From Neostapfia colusana (Eukaryota > Streptophyta > Magnoliopsida > Poales > Poaceae): 64,000 nt of DNA. The stretch's first letter is position 1, and each line of letters begins with the position of its first letter. Below are positions 1-11,290 of this stretch, in pieces. The notes below the pieces were generated by a model. It was given only the letters and a program-made list of their open reading frames with translations, made no database searches and was not told the origin of the DNA. The translations under genes were made by a program, and so were the position numbers. The DNA lies in NCBI GenBank assembly GCA_030760725.1, contig JASWHV010000013.1:42876699-42940698 (forward strand), read 5' to 3'.

Positions 1-79
1 AGATGAAGGAATTCTGCTTCCTGGGTTGTTGGTTGGGCTGACTCGAACTCAATGCGAGTACCGTGCTCGTTTGTCAACT
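1..79 (-). pseudogene. Element A pol fragment (protease-RT linker)
   Basis: On the minus strand this reads as the linker after the aspartic protease (includes NEHGTRIEFES). It is the direct continuation of the coding sequence that ends at 3486, with solo LTR C and its target duplication between. The same segment in A' lies at about 44710-44765 and is clearly similar. It runs off the window edge. Confidence 0.7.
75..79. repeat. Target site duplication of C (CAACT), left copy
   Basis: CAACT at 75-79 matches CAACT at 3481-3485 exactly. Removing C plus one copy restores an uninterrupted reading frame in element A pol. Confidence 0.9.
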
Positions 80-461
80 TGTAACACCCCAAAACCTGTT
101 AAGAGGGGAATTTAAAAATTTTTGGACGTATTGCATGTGGTGCAGAAATACAAATTCAAATTGGAATTCAAATTAAACTCAAAATAGAAAAGAAAAAGAA
201 AAAAAATAAACCCCCCGGCCAGTGGGCCGAAACCCACCAGCCAGCCCACCTCACCCCCGCGCCAGCCCGCAGCCGCGCGCCCCGTTTTCTTCTCACTGAC
301 GTGTGGGGCCCACCATCTTCTTCCTCCTCGTGCACGCTCGGCCGACCGGGACTCCTCTCTCCCCCCGAATCAAAACCACCCCGGATACCCGCGTATCCCA
401 GCTGAATTTCGGTTCTGGACGACTCCAGCTCGATCACAACCGAACGCCGCCCTCCCCCGGC

Positions 462-468
462 TATATAA
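462..468 (+). promoter_or_regulatory. TATA box of LTR C
   Basis: TATATAA lies in GC-rich context about 382 bp into the LTR. By position it would mark the U3/R boundary region and gives the LTR its plus orientation. A second TATAAA-like site near 1003 is a weaker candidate. Confidence 0.6.
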
Positions 469-2833
469 ACACCGGCATCGTCCCGATTTTCACCCGCGAT
501 CGGCTGTTTTTCCTCCCGGTGAGAACCGAAGCTCCTATCACCGTTTTCTCTCGACCTTTGCTCGGGTTCTCTGATCTAACGCGCCGATCGTGTTCCACCG
601 CCTCCGGGGAATCACACAGGTGCATAAAACTCGGGGGTTTGCGCTTCAAACACAGCGCCGACGAGCATCGCCATGAATTCACCTCGGACCTCGTCGCCGA
701 CCGCCTTCCAGGACCTCCGAGCTCAAGAAAAACCCCGAGGTGAGATCCCCGACCTCCCCTCTGCCGATCTATGCTATGAAATCCTAGTTTTAGGAAGAAT
801 TGATGAAGATCCGAAGTTCTCCGGCGAGATCGCCGCCTTCCGCCGCCGGGCAGCGCCGCCCGCACTCGGTCAGAGCGACGTGGCCGCTTGTGCGCCGTCT
901 ATTTTAAATCGCACGGTAGAATTGAAATCCCCGCGTACTGGTTCGACGTTATAATCTCAGCCGTCTGTTTTAAATCGGACGGTCCACGTCAGCCCCGCGT
1001 TATAAAGGCCGGGATTCTTACGCGCTACCACCTGGGGATCTCGGAAAATACGAGCTAGCCCAGGAAACTTCTGATCTAGCCCCTGGAACTTCAGAAATTC
1101 ATGTAAATTCAATTAAAAATCAGTTTTAGCGCCTGGATTTAATAAAAATTAGCAAAACCCCTCTGTTATGCATAGTTAGGCCCCTGGAAATTCTTAAAAT
1201 AATAAATTAGACCCTGTAGTAGGGTGAACTTAACTTTTTAACCCTATATGATATTTAATTTAGAAATTTGAATTTGTGACTAGGATTAAATTTAAAAGGA
1301 AATACAAACACATTGTAAATTCAATTTTAAACTCTACTAACACTTGGAAAACTTTAGAATGAACTAAAAATAAATTTTAGGCTAAAATGAAATATGTTTG
1401 GGTGTGTTCATGTTTATTAGTTCTAGGAACACATTTTTAGGATTATAAATAATTTTGAAAATGGGTAAAATAGATTTAAATTAGTTCACATCAGAGGAAA
1501 AGTTCAAAAATATATTATTTAATATTTTATATCAGAACCAATTCTGTTTAGATGAGGTGTCTTACTACTTTCATAATAAAGTTCACATTTAGGCATAGGA
1601 AATAAATCTGAAAATATAGCAACTAGGTATGCATAACTAGAAAATGAAAAATGAAGTTTCCAAATCCAAAGATTTCAGTTTAGGATTTGATAGAGGATCT
1701 GAAAACCCATTTGAAGTAGGAAGATACCTTTCATGCATAATTGGTAGCTAAGATGTGTATCAATCGAATATAAGGAATTTGTTCAAAATTGAAATTCATA
1801 TATAGTGTGCAAACATAAATCTGAATACCAAAAGTTAGAAATCATATGCACATGTTTAAAAGTGCATGTAAGCCAAAAATCAACACAAATAGAGTAACCA
1901 CAACACTTAGAAATGTGAATGACTTACATAGATGTGAATGTGTGGTTGTTTGAAGTGAAAGTGTGAACTATGTCTTAGGATTGTTGTTTTCTTTTGTTAT
2001 GTGTGTTGGCATGAATAGAACCTGCCCCAGAGCAAGTTCTTCCCTTCCAAGAACAAGACTTTCCATTCCCAGAGCAGCAGGAAGAAGGCAAGTGTCCTTG
2101 ACCACTTTGATCCTATACTAGGATGTGTAGATAGAATTATTTGCATTGTCAATTGAAATATGAAACCCATGCTAGGAAGTTTCCTTAGAATTGCATTACC
2201 TTGTTTCCTTGTAGCTTGGGTTGGGATTTATTTTATCATGTCATTTATTGTTATGCTTAGCCATGCTTAGAATGGGATAATTGGGATATAAGATCATCAA
2301 TTTATTTACCTTACTCTTGAATGAGATGTTATGAGTTATGTAGAGGTACGGATCAAGGCAAGTTGGATGATTTGGTTGGTGCTGGGTGCATGAGACTCGG
2401 GTTTGTGTTTAGTACTTGCCTGGATCCTAAGGACCGGTTCATGGAGCATGTAACCTGGCTTTACCGTGCCAACCACATGCTGAGATGGGGCAGCTTGGCC
2501 AATTAATTAGGTGTATCCCCGGCGTAGTATGGGTGTGTTGAATGGTGCGGGGAGTAGGTGTCAGCTGGACTACCATATGAACCGCAAGGCTCAAGAGGGG
2601 GCCACTGCAGCGGGGTTGGAGCCTCTTGTATGCTGTTAGGGGTGAAACCTCAGTGGGCCCACGCTTGTCGGGAATCCCTTTGTAAAGGCTTCGTAGTGAT
2701 CTCCTGGCTACACACCTGGGAAGTGTGAATGTGGTTCGAGGCCACTGGCATAATGGAGGTTCTTTTAGTCCACCCGGCAACGGGGGATGAAATCACTACA
2801 TGTGGGTACAGTGGTGCAAACTCTACAGAGTCA

Positions 2834-2857
2834 CTGTCATGACAGCCGTGCTCACGG
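2834..2857 (+). repeat. Two abutting palindromes in LTR C
   Basis: CTGTCATGACAG (2834-2845), a perfect 12-bp palindrome, is followed without a gap by CCGTGCTCACGG (2846-2857), which has 5-bp arms around CT. The related site in LTR A (41612-41635, opposite strand) keeps both palindromes with paired substitutions. Function unknown; it could form RNA hairpins or be a dyad binding site. Confidence 0.8.
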
Positions 2858-3485
2858 TCAAGAGCGGCTTGGACTTATTCATGATTAGAGGATTGATGGC
2901 TTTGGAAGTTGAGGATGTTAAGCGGGGAACTTAACATTGGAAATGATGTTATGATGATTTTAATTATGATGATGGGATGGGAGATTGGGACCATTTCACC
3001 TATGTAGTAATGTAGGTGCTTAATAAGCTAAGGTTATAGGTATTAATTGCGTAGTGCTTTAACCCTGAGTTCAACCTCTCCTTGTTCTAGCCATGCATGA
3101 CATAACTTTCCCACACTTGCTGAGTACCAATGGTACTCAACCTTGCATATTTGTTGGTTTAAATTGCTGCTCAGGTCAAGGGGATGATGTGGTGTTTAAT
3201 GATCAAGACTTCGGACCCAAAGAAGGATTCTAGGTTCATGGAGTCCCACGGGCAACGCCTGTGACGGAGCCCCCAAGAATAATATCCCGCTGCTATTTTA
3301 TTAACATGTTATGAACTTATTGTCGTCCATCGAGACATATGCTATGTAAGACTTATTTATATTCGACACCTGGCTTGTAATAAATGATGCTTCACTATTT
3401 GTCATCACATGTATGAGAAAATGATCCTGGCATACATGTGATATTCACTCGGTTGTTCTTCGGAGAAACTGGGTGTGACACAACT

Positions 3486-4780
3486 GCACACTTCTCTCAG
3501 CACATTGGACTACTCCGTTGTGCTTGCTTAACCAATCCATTCCGAGTATTATGTCAAGCCCTTGGGAATCCAAGACAATGAGGTTGGCAAGGAAGTCTAC
3601 CCCCCTTATTTTAAGGTTTACTTTTGAACATACTATATTAGTCCTCATCTCTCCACCGGGAGAATTAACCAACATAGTATATTTCAAGTGTGATATGGGT
3701 AGATTATACTTGGCAACATACTTGGATGATATGAATGAATGTGATGCTCCGGAATCAAATAAAATGGTGGCTAGACTGGAGTTGGCAAGGAACATACCAA
3801 TCACGACGTCCTCAGCCTGTTGCGCTTCCTCAGCAAAGACATGGTTCACGTTGCCACGAGCGTAGTTCTGCTGTCCACGGTTTCCTTGGTTGGCTCCTCC
3901 GTTCGGCCGTGGGTTCTGCTTGGACACGTTGCTTGGTTGTCCAGGACCTCTCTTCGGGCACTGGCTCGCAAAGTGTCCCGTCTCTCCGCATGCGAAGCAT
4001 GCCTTGTTGCCCACGACAGCAGGTACGTTGGGACGGGGGTGGTTTTGAGCAAAAGCACCCACGTTGAGATGGGGTGCAGAAGGCAAAGGCACACGAGGTG
4101 CTTGCATGACAGGACGTTGCTGCGACGGTGGACTAGGGCGAAAAGTAGAAATGGACGAGCCATACTGCTGTGCAGCTGGGGGCATGAAACGGGGACGTAC
4201 ATTGCTCCCTTGTGGCTGGTATGGCATCTTCCTCTTGCTCGATCTCACGGATCTTGCTCTCAACCACTATAGCTTTGTCAACAAGTTTCTGGAAGTTTGC
4301 ATAGTCATTGTTTAGCAGTTGAACTTGGATCTCATTGTTCAACCCTCTCATGAACAAGTATTGCTTCCTTTGATCCGAGTATACCTTGACAGCTGTGTGA
4401 ACTTGTTGAGGTACTCATTCACGCTCTTCTTTCCTTGGCGGAGACCTTCGAGCTCTTGCCTTTTTAGCATCATGACTCCAGCAGGGACATAATGAGAGCG
4501 GAAACTCTCCTTGAACTCAGTCCAAGTGATAGTCTCCTGGTTGACATGAGCATTGCAAAGAGCGTCCCACCAGTCAGCGGCTGCTCCCATAAGTTGGTGT
4601 GATGTGAAGAGAACTTTCTCCCGATCATCGTACTGAACTATAGCAAGCTTCTTCTCCATGGACTTCAACCAATCATCGGCCTCCATGGGATCATTAGCTT
4701 GTGCAAAAGTGGGTGGTTGAGTCCTCATGAACTCTCCCAATCGGTTGTGAGCCGGCGGTGGTGGCGGCGGTGGTGGTGGT
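3486..4780 (-). pseudogene. Element A gag (C-terminal part) and aspartic protease
   Basis: Read on the minus strand from the B insertion point. Capsid-type gag comes first (DPMEADDWLKSMEKK; WWDALCN; FRSHYVPAG), then a CX2CX4HX4C zinc knuckle (CFACGETGHFASQC), then a retroviral-type aspartic protease with an intact DSGASHSFI motif and ILGMDWL. Two frameshifts break gag: one near 4350-4365, just before the LFMRGLN segment, and one near 4230-4250, before the basic RKMPYQPQG segment. From there to the end the frame is open through the protease. At 3486 the coding sequence runs into solo LTR C and continues at 79. The upstream end is cut inside a proline run by B. The copy is dead, but the protease active site is preserved. 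Confidence 0.85.
4776..4780. repeat. Probable target site duplication of B (imperfect)
   Basis: GTGGT at 4776-4780 compares with GCGGT at 21938-21942, 4 of 5 identical. Both lie in a GGT-rich stretch coding for the proline run of A gag, so slippage or mutation may have blurred the duplication. Confidence 0.55.
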
Positions 4781-7700
4781 TGTAAAGGCCTCAGTTTTTG
4801 ACACATGTTTAAAGTGTTCATCACCACACCACACACCTCATTTGAAGAAAGTGGATGAACACATTTGAAGAGCAAGTAACCATTATCAACATGCTCATTA
4901 GAGAATAAACTCACAAAATGCAAAAGTGGTATTTCCCACATGCATCATTTAGGGGCTGGGCATATGAATACTCCTACACCTTGCTAGGGATGTCCATGCC
5001 ATGTTTCACCCAAATTCAAAACTTTTGAGGTAGTTTTGGTTATAGCTAGAAAGAGGGTGGTTTGAACTCAAATTCAAATTCAAACTGTTTTTACCCCATG
5101 AATTCAAAAGTGGGAAACATATTCATACTTAGCACATTTTTGTGAGCTCACACACCAATTTTCACTCCATTTGGAGTTGATCTTGACATGAGCTAAGTGT
5201 AGCAAATTCAAACCTTATTTGAATTTCAAATTACATGTGTGCTGAAATTTAGTCAAACCCAAACCAATTTGAATTCTACCCCATTCAAATGGCCCAGGGG
5301 CAGATAATTCAAATACTTGAGGTTAGTTTGGTCTCTACAGTTTAGAGCAGTAGAGCAAAGTTAATTTCAGAGGTTAAAACCCCAGGTGGGACCCACATGT
5401 CAGCCACTGGAGAGGATTCAACCGACTGAAAACCCAACCCGCTTACTCGCGCCCGACCGAGCTGCCGCCACGGCGAAGAAACGGCGAGGACAGCAGCTGC
5501 TTGCCGCCCTCGGCCGATGAACCGCCTCTCAGGGCCCTTATCTACATGCCCGAGCGGTCGCAGGGGCTTTTCACTGCTGCCCCGACGCGTTCCCGTCAAG
5601 AAAACTGAAGATCCTCGCCCCCCGGTTGAACTTTCGGTTCCTCATCGCCCGGCCAATCCAGTGATCCTCCCGGCGATCTGAGACCAGCACCAGGTACGCC
5701 AAGCCCTCTTCGACACCCTCGCGTCGGTTCCAGGCTCGGAGCAGTTCTCCCCGAGCTCCCCCGCGACGATCTTTTCTCTGCCGGTTCAGCTCGAGCCGCC
5801 ACCGCGGGAACGATCCATCCGGCCACCACAGCCCACCGTTCACCGAGCTGTGAACAGCAAAGAGGTTTGCCTTCAGTCCCTCTTTCATTCTCGCAAGCTC
5901 CGGTGGCGTGACAAAGACCACTCATGCCGGAATTTCATGTTTTCACGACGGTGTGCAAAAGTGGAGTCTGCACCGATCCGCGAAATTCATAATCCACACT
6001 GCACCACTCATTCTCTCGTGGAGAGGATCATTTCTAGGTACCCGTACGAGTCCATAGGAGCAAGAACCATGAAGAACCATGGAGGGAAACCGTTGTTCTT
6101 CGAGTTTTAGTAGAAATCCTGATTTCCGGCCTAGGTCGCACGGTGGCAGCCCAACACAGCCCTTCCCGAGCTCCGTGGAGCTCATGTCGACCTTTCCTAA
6201 GGTACACTGATGCTTCCCGACCGTTTGCTCGAGTGATTGAGGTGCTAGGGAGGTCGGCCGACACGGCCAAAGTTCTCCCGAGGCTGTCACTCGTCGCCGA
6301 CCATGTACCAGCCATTTTCATGACGAACTGAGCCCGGAATCATGTTCCCCGAGTGAAAGTAGTCAGGGGCGGCTAGAATCATGAAGTTTGGAGCTCCACA
6401 GAGGCTGCCGGCGAGGTATCGCGGCGGCAGAGCGAGGGCGGCGAGAGGTAGACGAAGGGGATGGGACCCGGCTGTCAGCGGCTCGTATTTTAATTCGGGA
6501 TCGGGCTGCGGCTCGGATCCTGTGTGCTGGCATGCAAAAACCCCGTAGACCCCGGTGTTCCATCGCTCCCGTGTCCGACACGTGTTCCGTGGACCAACCG
6601 GCAAATTTAGACTTTTCCCCGATTTTCAGATTTCATTCAAACTTCAAATCCTCATAACTTGGGCTAGAAAACTCCAAATCAAGTGAACCAAATTTTGTTG
6701 GATTCAGCTCTCTGAGTACTTTCCAGAAAATCAAGTTTCACTTCATGGAAATCCTTATTTCTCCAGAATTAATTCCTCAAAGTTTAAAGTGTTTGGAATT
6801 TTAATTGGAGAATCCCTTGGAGGAAAATTCTGAAACTTTGCTGGGATGTTCACCAATATATCCCTGGACTACCCTAAAAATTTCAGATCCATTTGAGCTC
6901 ATTTGATCCACAAAATGGTGTGATTAATAAAACTGTTCCAGAGAAAATAGAAAATGTTTGGAAACATTTTCAGAATTTTCACTGAAATTGTTTAGCTCAT
7001 ATCTTTAGCTAGCAACCTTCAAATTAAGTGAAACCAATTCCGTTAGAACCCTCTGAAAATCTAGTTTTCAGAAAGTCATGGCTTGCTCCATGAAAATCCC
7101 TAGAACACCCTAAGAGATCCAATTAAGGTCAAGGACATAATTACTTGTGGAGAGCTCAAATGAGCTTGGCTGCAACTAAAACTTGACCAAGTCTCTGTTT
7201 ATGTTGTAACCAAGCCACAGTAAAAATTTCAGAGTCATTGGGTCTGTCTAGTAAGCCTTACAACCTTCACAAGTTTAAATTCAATTCAAATGCATTTAAA
7301 TTGATACATGTACTTATATCTCATGTAGTCGCTAAGGTCGAGGAGGAATCCGAAGTCCTAGACTTCGTTACTCCGGAAGAGTAGCTAGCCTACGACCAAG
7401 AGCAGCAAGGCAAGCTCCGGTTTGCATTAACCTTTTTACAAATTTTTATTGTTTTGAGCACTTACTTGAGTATGACTACTTCTTGCTTTGGAGTCTTGTT
7501 TGAAAACCCAATTGCATAGCCAAGAGAACCATGGGTTCGGGATTAGGATTGCAAACCCCGTTAGCTACTGCAATGCTAAGATAGTGTAGGATTCGGTACA
7601 AGTAGAGTAGTTGGAACTACTCGCAAGCATAGGCTAGAGGCACTCGACTCGGGTAGATATAGCACATGATACACATGGCAAGAAAAATGAGACCGAGCGG

Positions 7701-8818
7701 AGAGTAAGGGCAGCAGGACTTTGGGGCCTGTGTGCTATAGCTCCGCTTGTGTCGATTGAGGACCGAGCCGTGTGCGGGCCTGTTGAACAAGCTAGAACAG
7801 TACCGAAGACCTACCGGCTATATGGGAACCGGGAAACCGATGTAACTCGAGTAGCTGGGTATTGAGGCATTGTCCGTCATTCAGAGGGTAGGTTGAGAGC
7901 TTGAGGTGTAAATCGGCTGGCGGCACTGAGATGCGCGTGCAGAGACCACTTGCTCGGGACGATGGGACCGGTTCAATATTTGGCTAACGGGCGAAAGGTG
8001 GTTGCGTACGGCGTCCGTGATGGTTGTTGTAGGAAACATCGAGTACGGGTGTACGTGACGGGTTATTCGGGTAACCCTGCAGGTGTAAATCGATTATAAT
8101 CGTCGTCCCTCACGGTCAGTGAGTATCACTTGTTCACTGTACCGTGACGTGGATAGAACAGGCTAGTTACATGTTAAAATGTTGCTGATTGCAAGATGGA
8201 CTTTGATTGTTAATGATGTGTTGTAGTTTAGAGCTAACTAAAGTTCTTTTCAACTTTGGGCAAAGTACATGAGAGAAATGTGTTTCTTGTTTGATTGCGG
8301 CTCCCTCATGTGCCTTAGCGTAAGGTTCTCCACAACCTGCTGCTGAAACCTGAAAGTAAGGTTCCAATAATTAGGCGAGTCCTTTGCAAATTGTTTATCT
8401 CATGTACCCATCACCCCTCATGTAGAAGTTCCATGTTTAGGAGAGACGGGTCAGTCTTGCTGAGCCTTCGTGCTCACTGATTGTGTTTGAAGCTTTTGCA
8501 GGGTTCTATGAGGAAGGGACTCCCGAGGAGGAGACGGAACTACAGGAGGGAAACCCCGTCGAGTGGGAGTCGTGCACGCCGCCGTGTTAGTGTGCGTGTG
8601 TGCTAGCAAGGACACATTCACGGGCTGAATGTGAACTTGATGTGTAGTCTACGCCCGTGAGTGTGACTGAACATATTTTGTTGTAAAAATGTTCATAAGC
8701 CCATTTATGTAATAAAATCTTGCTTCCGCTTTGTATCTTTGATGTGTGTTATTCGGTGCTGTGCAACGCAGCACCCCTCAGCGTGATCCTGGCTCGACAA
8801 GACCGCGGGGTCGTGTCA
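4781..8818 (+). mobile_element. Element B 5' LTR (4038 bp)
   Basis: Starts TGTAAAGGCCTCAG and ends GGGTCGTGTCA, and is followed four bases later by the primer-binding site. It is homologous along its length to the D and F LTRs (opposite strand) and to 15859-21937. An AT-rich start is followed by a GC-rich block (about 5390-6600), then AT-rich sequence with two copies of a degenerate module (about 6650-6755 and 6998-7105). Further on are a palindrome CGATTATAATCG (8091-8102) and an AATAAAA polyadenylation-type signal (8711-8717). Predicted ORFs in the GC-rich block are not genes. Confidence 0.9.
8711..8717 (+). promoter_or_regulatory. Polyadenylation-type signal in B 5' LTR
   Basis: AATAAAA about 100 bp before the LTR end. 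The equivalent in the 3' LTR is at 21830-21836, where it would act on the element RNA. Confidence 0.5.
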
Positions 8819-10324
8819 GTGTTGGTATCAGATCTCGCTTAATTGAGATTTAACGTATTAAAAAGGTCATCTTTTTCAAAAATCCAGTGAGGAACGAATT
8901 AGTAGCCCATATAAGGATGTTATTAGTGTATAAAAAGTGGCATACTAACCTATTTGCTTATGTCAGAAAATCGTGCATCTCGGGATACTTTGTGTCTTCG
9001 GGGGTGCACGTAAGCGCTGTCCACCAGTGCGCACAAGCTGAAGGGTGGAGCCCCACGGGTGGCAGGTAACCCGACCCGCTTTAATATGCTCCATGACTCT
9101 TCATGTCATTTGGGGTATTCGAGCAACGTCTGTCACTGGCGTGCGTGGTGCAATTTGAGAGACCATGTCACGTGGTCAGTAACGTGAACACGTAGCTCAA
9201 GGCGTGTTTGGCTTGAGAACATCCGGCCGAGTGATGACGGCCGGTTGTACGAACTGTATGGATACCGGGCTCGGTGTGCAGCTGAGTCTGACGATTGTTT
9301 GAATTATTTGCAGGTAGTCTAACCACGAAACGGTAGACGTGTAGCATCCGTGTGCGGGAGACGCTTAGTGCCACTGAACTAAGGAAGCCGGCTAAGTCCG
9401 GTATAGGTTTTTCTTTGTGAGGACGTAGTACCGACATGATCTGGTGACGCATCGACGTCACACCCCACTAAATGAACAAATTCATTGTAAAACTTGAAAG
9501 TTTTAATATGGAGCATTAAAACTTGATGTAACTCCTTTCCTTAAACAGGATATTCAAAGTTAACAAGTTTTGAATTCATAGGCTATTAAGGACAGAGTCC
9601 CTTGTTTTCAGCTGAATTAAGGATGAAGTTAATCAGAGGTTAGAGATTGAGTTATTTCGGGGTTAGGGTCATATGATACATTTCTAGAAATCTTCGGAAG
9701 AGTTTTACAACTTTTCTGTGGAGGTCCAGAGGTGTTTCATCCCTTAACCAATCGAAAAATGCAGTAGAGCTGAAACTGTCCAGAAAATAGGGCAGAGCAA
9801 ACACTCTCTGTAAACTCTCTGTAATTTGAGCATAACTTCATGCATAAAAATCTAAAAATACAAAATGAGGTAGTTCTGGAAAGCTTATGAGATGGGTTAA
9901 AACTTTGTAACAGAAAATGTTGTAATAATTGGAGCAGAATTAACTGGAATTCTTGGATCAAATCAGTACCTAAAGCAGGTAGGTGCTGTCCAATTTTCTC
10001 CAGAAATTCTGTTAACTTTGGCATCTCATAACTTTTGAACCATGACAGATATTAGGCCAAGCAAATACTTTCTGGAAATATATTGAACTTATCTTTAACT
10101 TTGATGTTGAGCTCCAGAATTGGTTTTGCTTTTAGCATGGCCTAAATCAGGTTAAAAGGGAAACTGGTCAGGGCTGTCATGTTGGACAGCAGATCAGCAG
10201 TCAAATTTGTTTAAATTTGAACTAGGATTCCAAGTCTTATGAGTTCAATGACATGTTTTATGTTATAACTCAATAGTTTAATGTTCAAATAAATATTTGA
10301 CATTTCTCAAATATATTTTTACAG
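8819..10324 (+). other. Element B untranslated leader
   Basis: About 1.5 kb between LTR and ORF0 without a supported gene, collinear with the D and F leaders. It holds an inverted repeat GTGACG-6 nt-CGTCAC at 9444-9461, conserved in D and F, and AT-rich stretches resembling the degenerate module seen in the LTR (about 9820 and 10025). Confidence 0.8.
8823..8834 (+). promoter_or_regulatory. Primer-binding site of B (initiator Met tRNA)
   Basis: TGGTATCAGATC sits four bases after the LTR. It matches the usual plant Met-tRNA primer site TGGTATCAGAGC except for the G at the next-to-last base, which is T here. D and F have the unmutated form. Confidence 0.85.
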
Positions 10325-11290
10325 ATGACAGCGGATAAACAGTTCGAGAACGGGTGGGTGGAGTCTCACTGTTCTTACCACAGCGGCTATCCGGAAGCAT
10401 TGAGGCAGATGCTTCAATATTTCGGGTACAACCAGATGCCGCAGTACTTCGCCAAGGAAGAAGGCGAGGAGGGGAACAAGACGTGGACAATCCATGTCGA
10501 GGTTCCAGCAGGACCTACGCCATCCTGGTGGGCGCCGTTCACCGTCACGGTGAGAGGTAGACAACCCGAGGGAATGTGGCAAGTGGCAGCCTGTGACACC
10601 ATGTCACGTTTCTGCCAGCTACACGTGAGAGCGATGGAGGGCACTCCATACGCGCTCGTTCCGGTGGAGGGACGGGCTCATCATGTGTGGGAAGGGAGGT
10701 ACCGGGAGGCAGCCGATCCGGGTTGCCCAAGGTAGAGCCCCGCGGAGGCGAACCTCAGCCTCCAGATGAGGGCCGGAAAGGCCGTAATGGACAGCCAATC
10801 TGTTCATACGGAGCATCTCGCTGCAAAGCTCAAGGAGAGCACAAGCCGTGGAGACCATTTCGAGAGTGCTCACAGCGCACTCCGCAATGTGCTCCTTCCG
10901 ACGATCAAGCGACTGAACGAACAGCATAATCAGTTGCATCGTCTGAAGAAGGCGAAAAAGAAAAGCCGTGTTGACATCGCGGCGTTGCAAGAGCAGGTGC
11001 AGGCTCTGACCCAGCAGAACGAGGTCCTTACCCAAGAGCGGGACGACGCTATTGAGGAAGGGCAAGGCTGGGAAGAAGACTACAACCAGGCCATGGACGA
11101 GGTGCACGCGTTGCAGGACCTCGTACCCCCGGTATTGGGCATACCGGTGGTCTTGGGTCTTCCGGCAATGGGAGAGCCCGAGATGGGAGAAGAGGTTGTA
11201 GATCCAGAGCCACCAGCAGAGGTACCGGAGGAGGACGACCCACAGGAGAATGACTCGTACTCATGCCAACCCGGACGTTGGGGGTTCTAG
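10325..11290 (+). pseudogene. Element B ORF0, one nonsense mutation
   Basis: Same protein family as D ORF0 (33613-34557). The N-terminal domain 10325-10735 is intact up to a TAG at 10733-10735, where D has a tyrosine codon. The same frame then continues to 11290 through the coiled-coil region (KRLNEQHNQLHRLKK, ALTQQNEVLTQERDD) and the acidic proline-rich tail. The last 13-14 codons differ from D and F. After the shared DDPQE residues the reading frame passes directly into sequence that in D lies at the gag start, because the 292-nt segment present in D is absent. The frame therefore overlaps the gag ATG (11250) by 41 nt. Confidence 0.85.

Larger units (their letters stand above)
80..3480 (+). 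mobile_element. Solo LTR C (3401 bp) of a Ty3/gypsy family
   Basis: Begins TGTAACACCC and ends GGGTGTGACA, the short inverted termini of an LTR. It is flanked by a perfect 5-bp duplication CAACT (75-79 and 3481-3485). No internal region or second LTR is present, so this is a solo LTR left by LTR-LTR recombination. Plus orientation is supported by a TATATAA box at 462-468 in a GC-rich promoter block. The remaining roughly 2.9 kb is AT-rich R/U5-like sequence. The part from about 2640 to 3140 is clearly related to the 5' LTR of element A (reverse complement, about 41600-42080 and 23030-23060), including two abutting palindromes at 2834-2857. ORFs predicted inside are GC-rich noise. Confidence 0.9.

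Noticed and set aside
303..954. Overlapping ORFs of 90-150 aa in the GC-rich block of LTR C
   Set aside because: They overlap on both strands, have no recognisable domain, and straddle the TATA box of an LTR; GC-rich sequence simply lacks stops.
10766..11290. Second half of B ORF0 as an independent gene
   Set aside because: It is in the same frame as 10325-10735 and collinear with the single ORF0 of D and F; a nonsense codon separates them.
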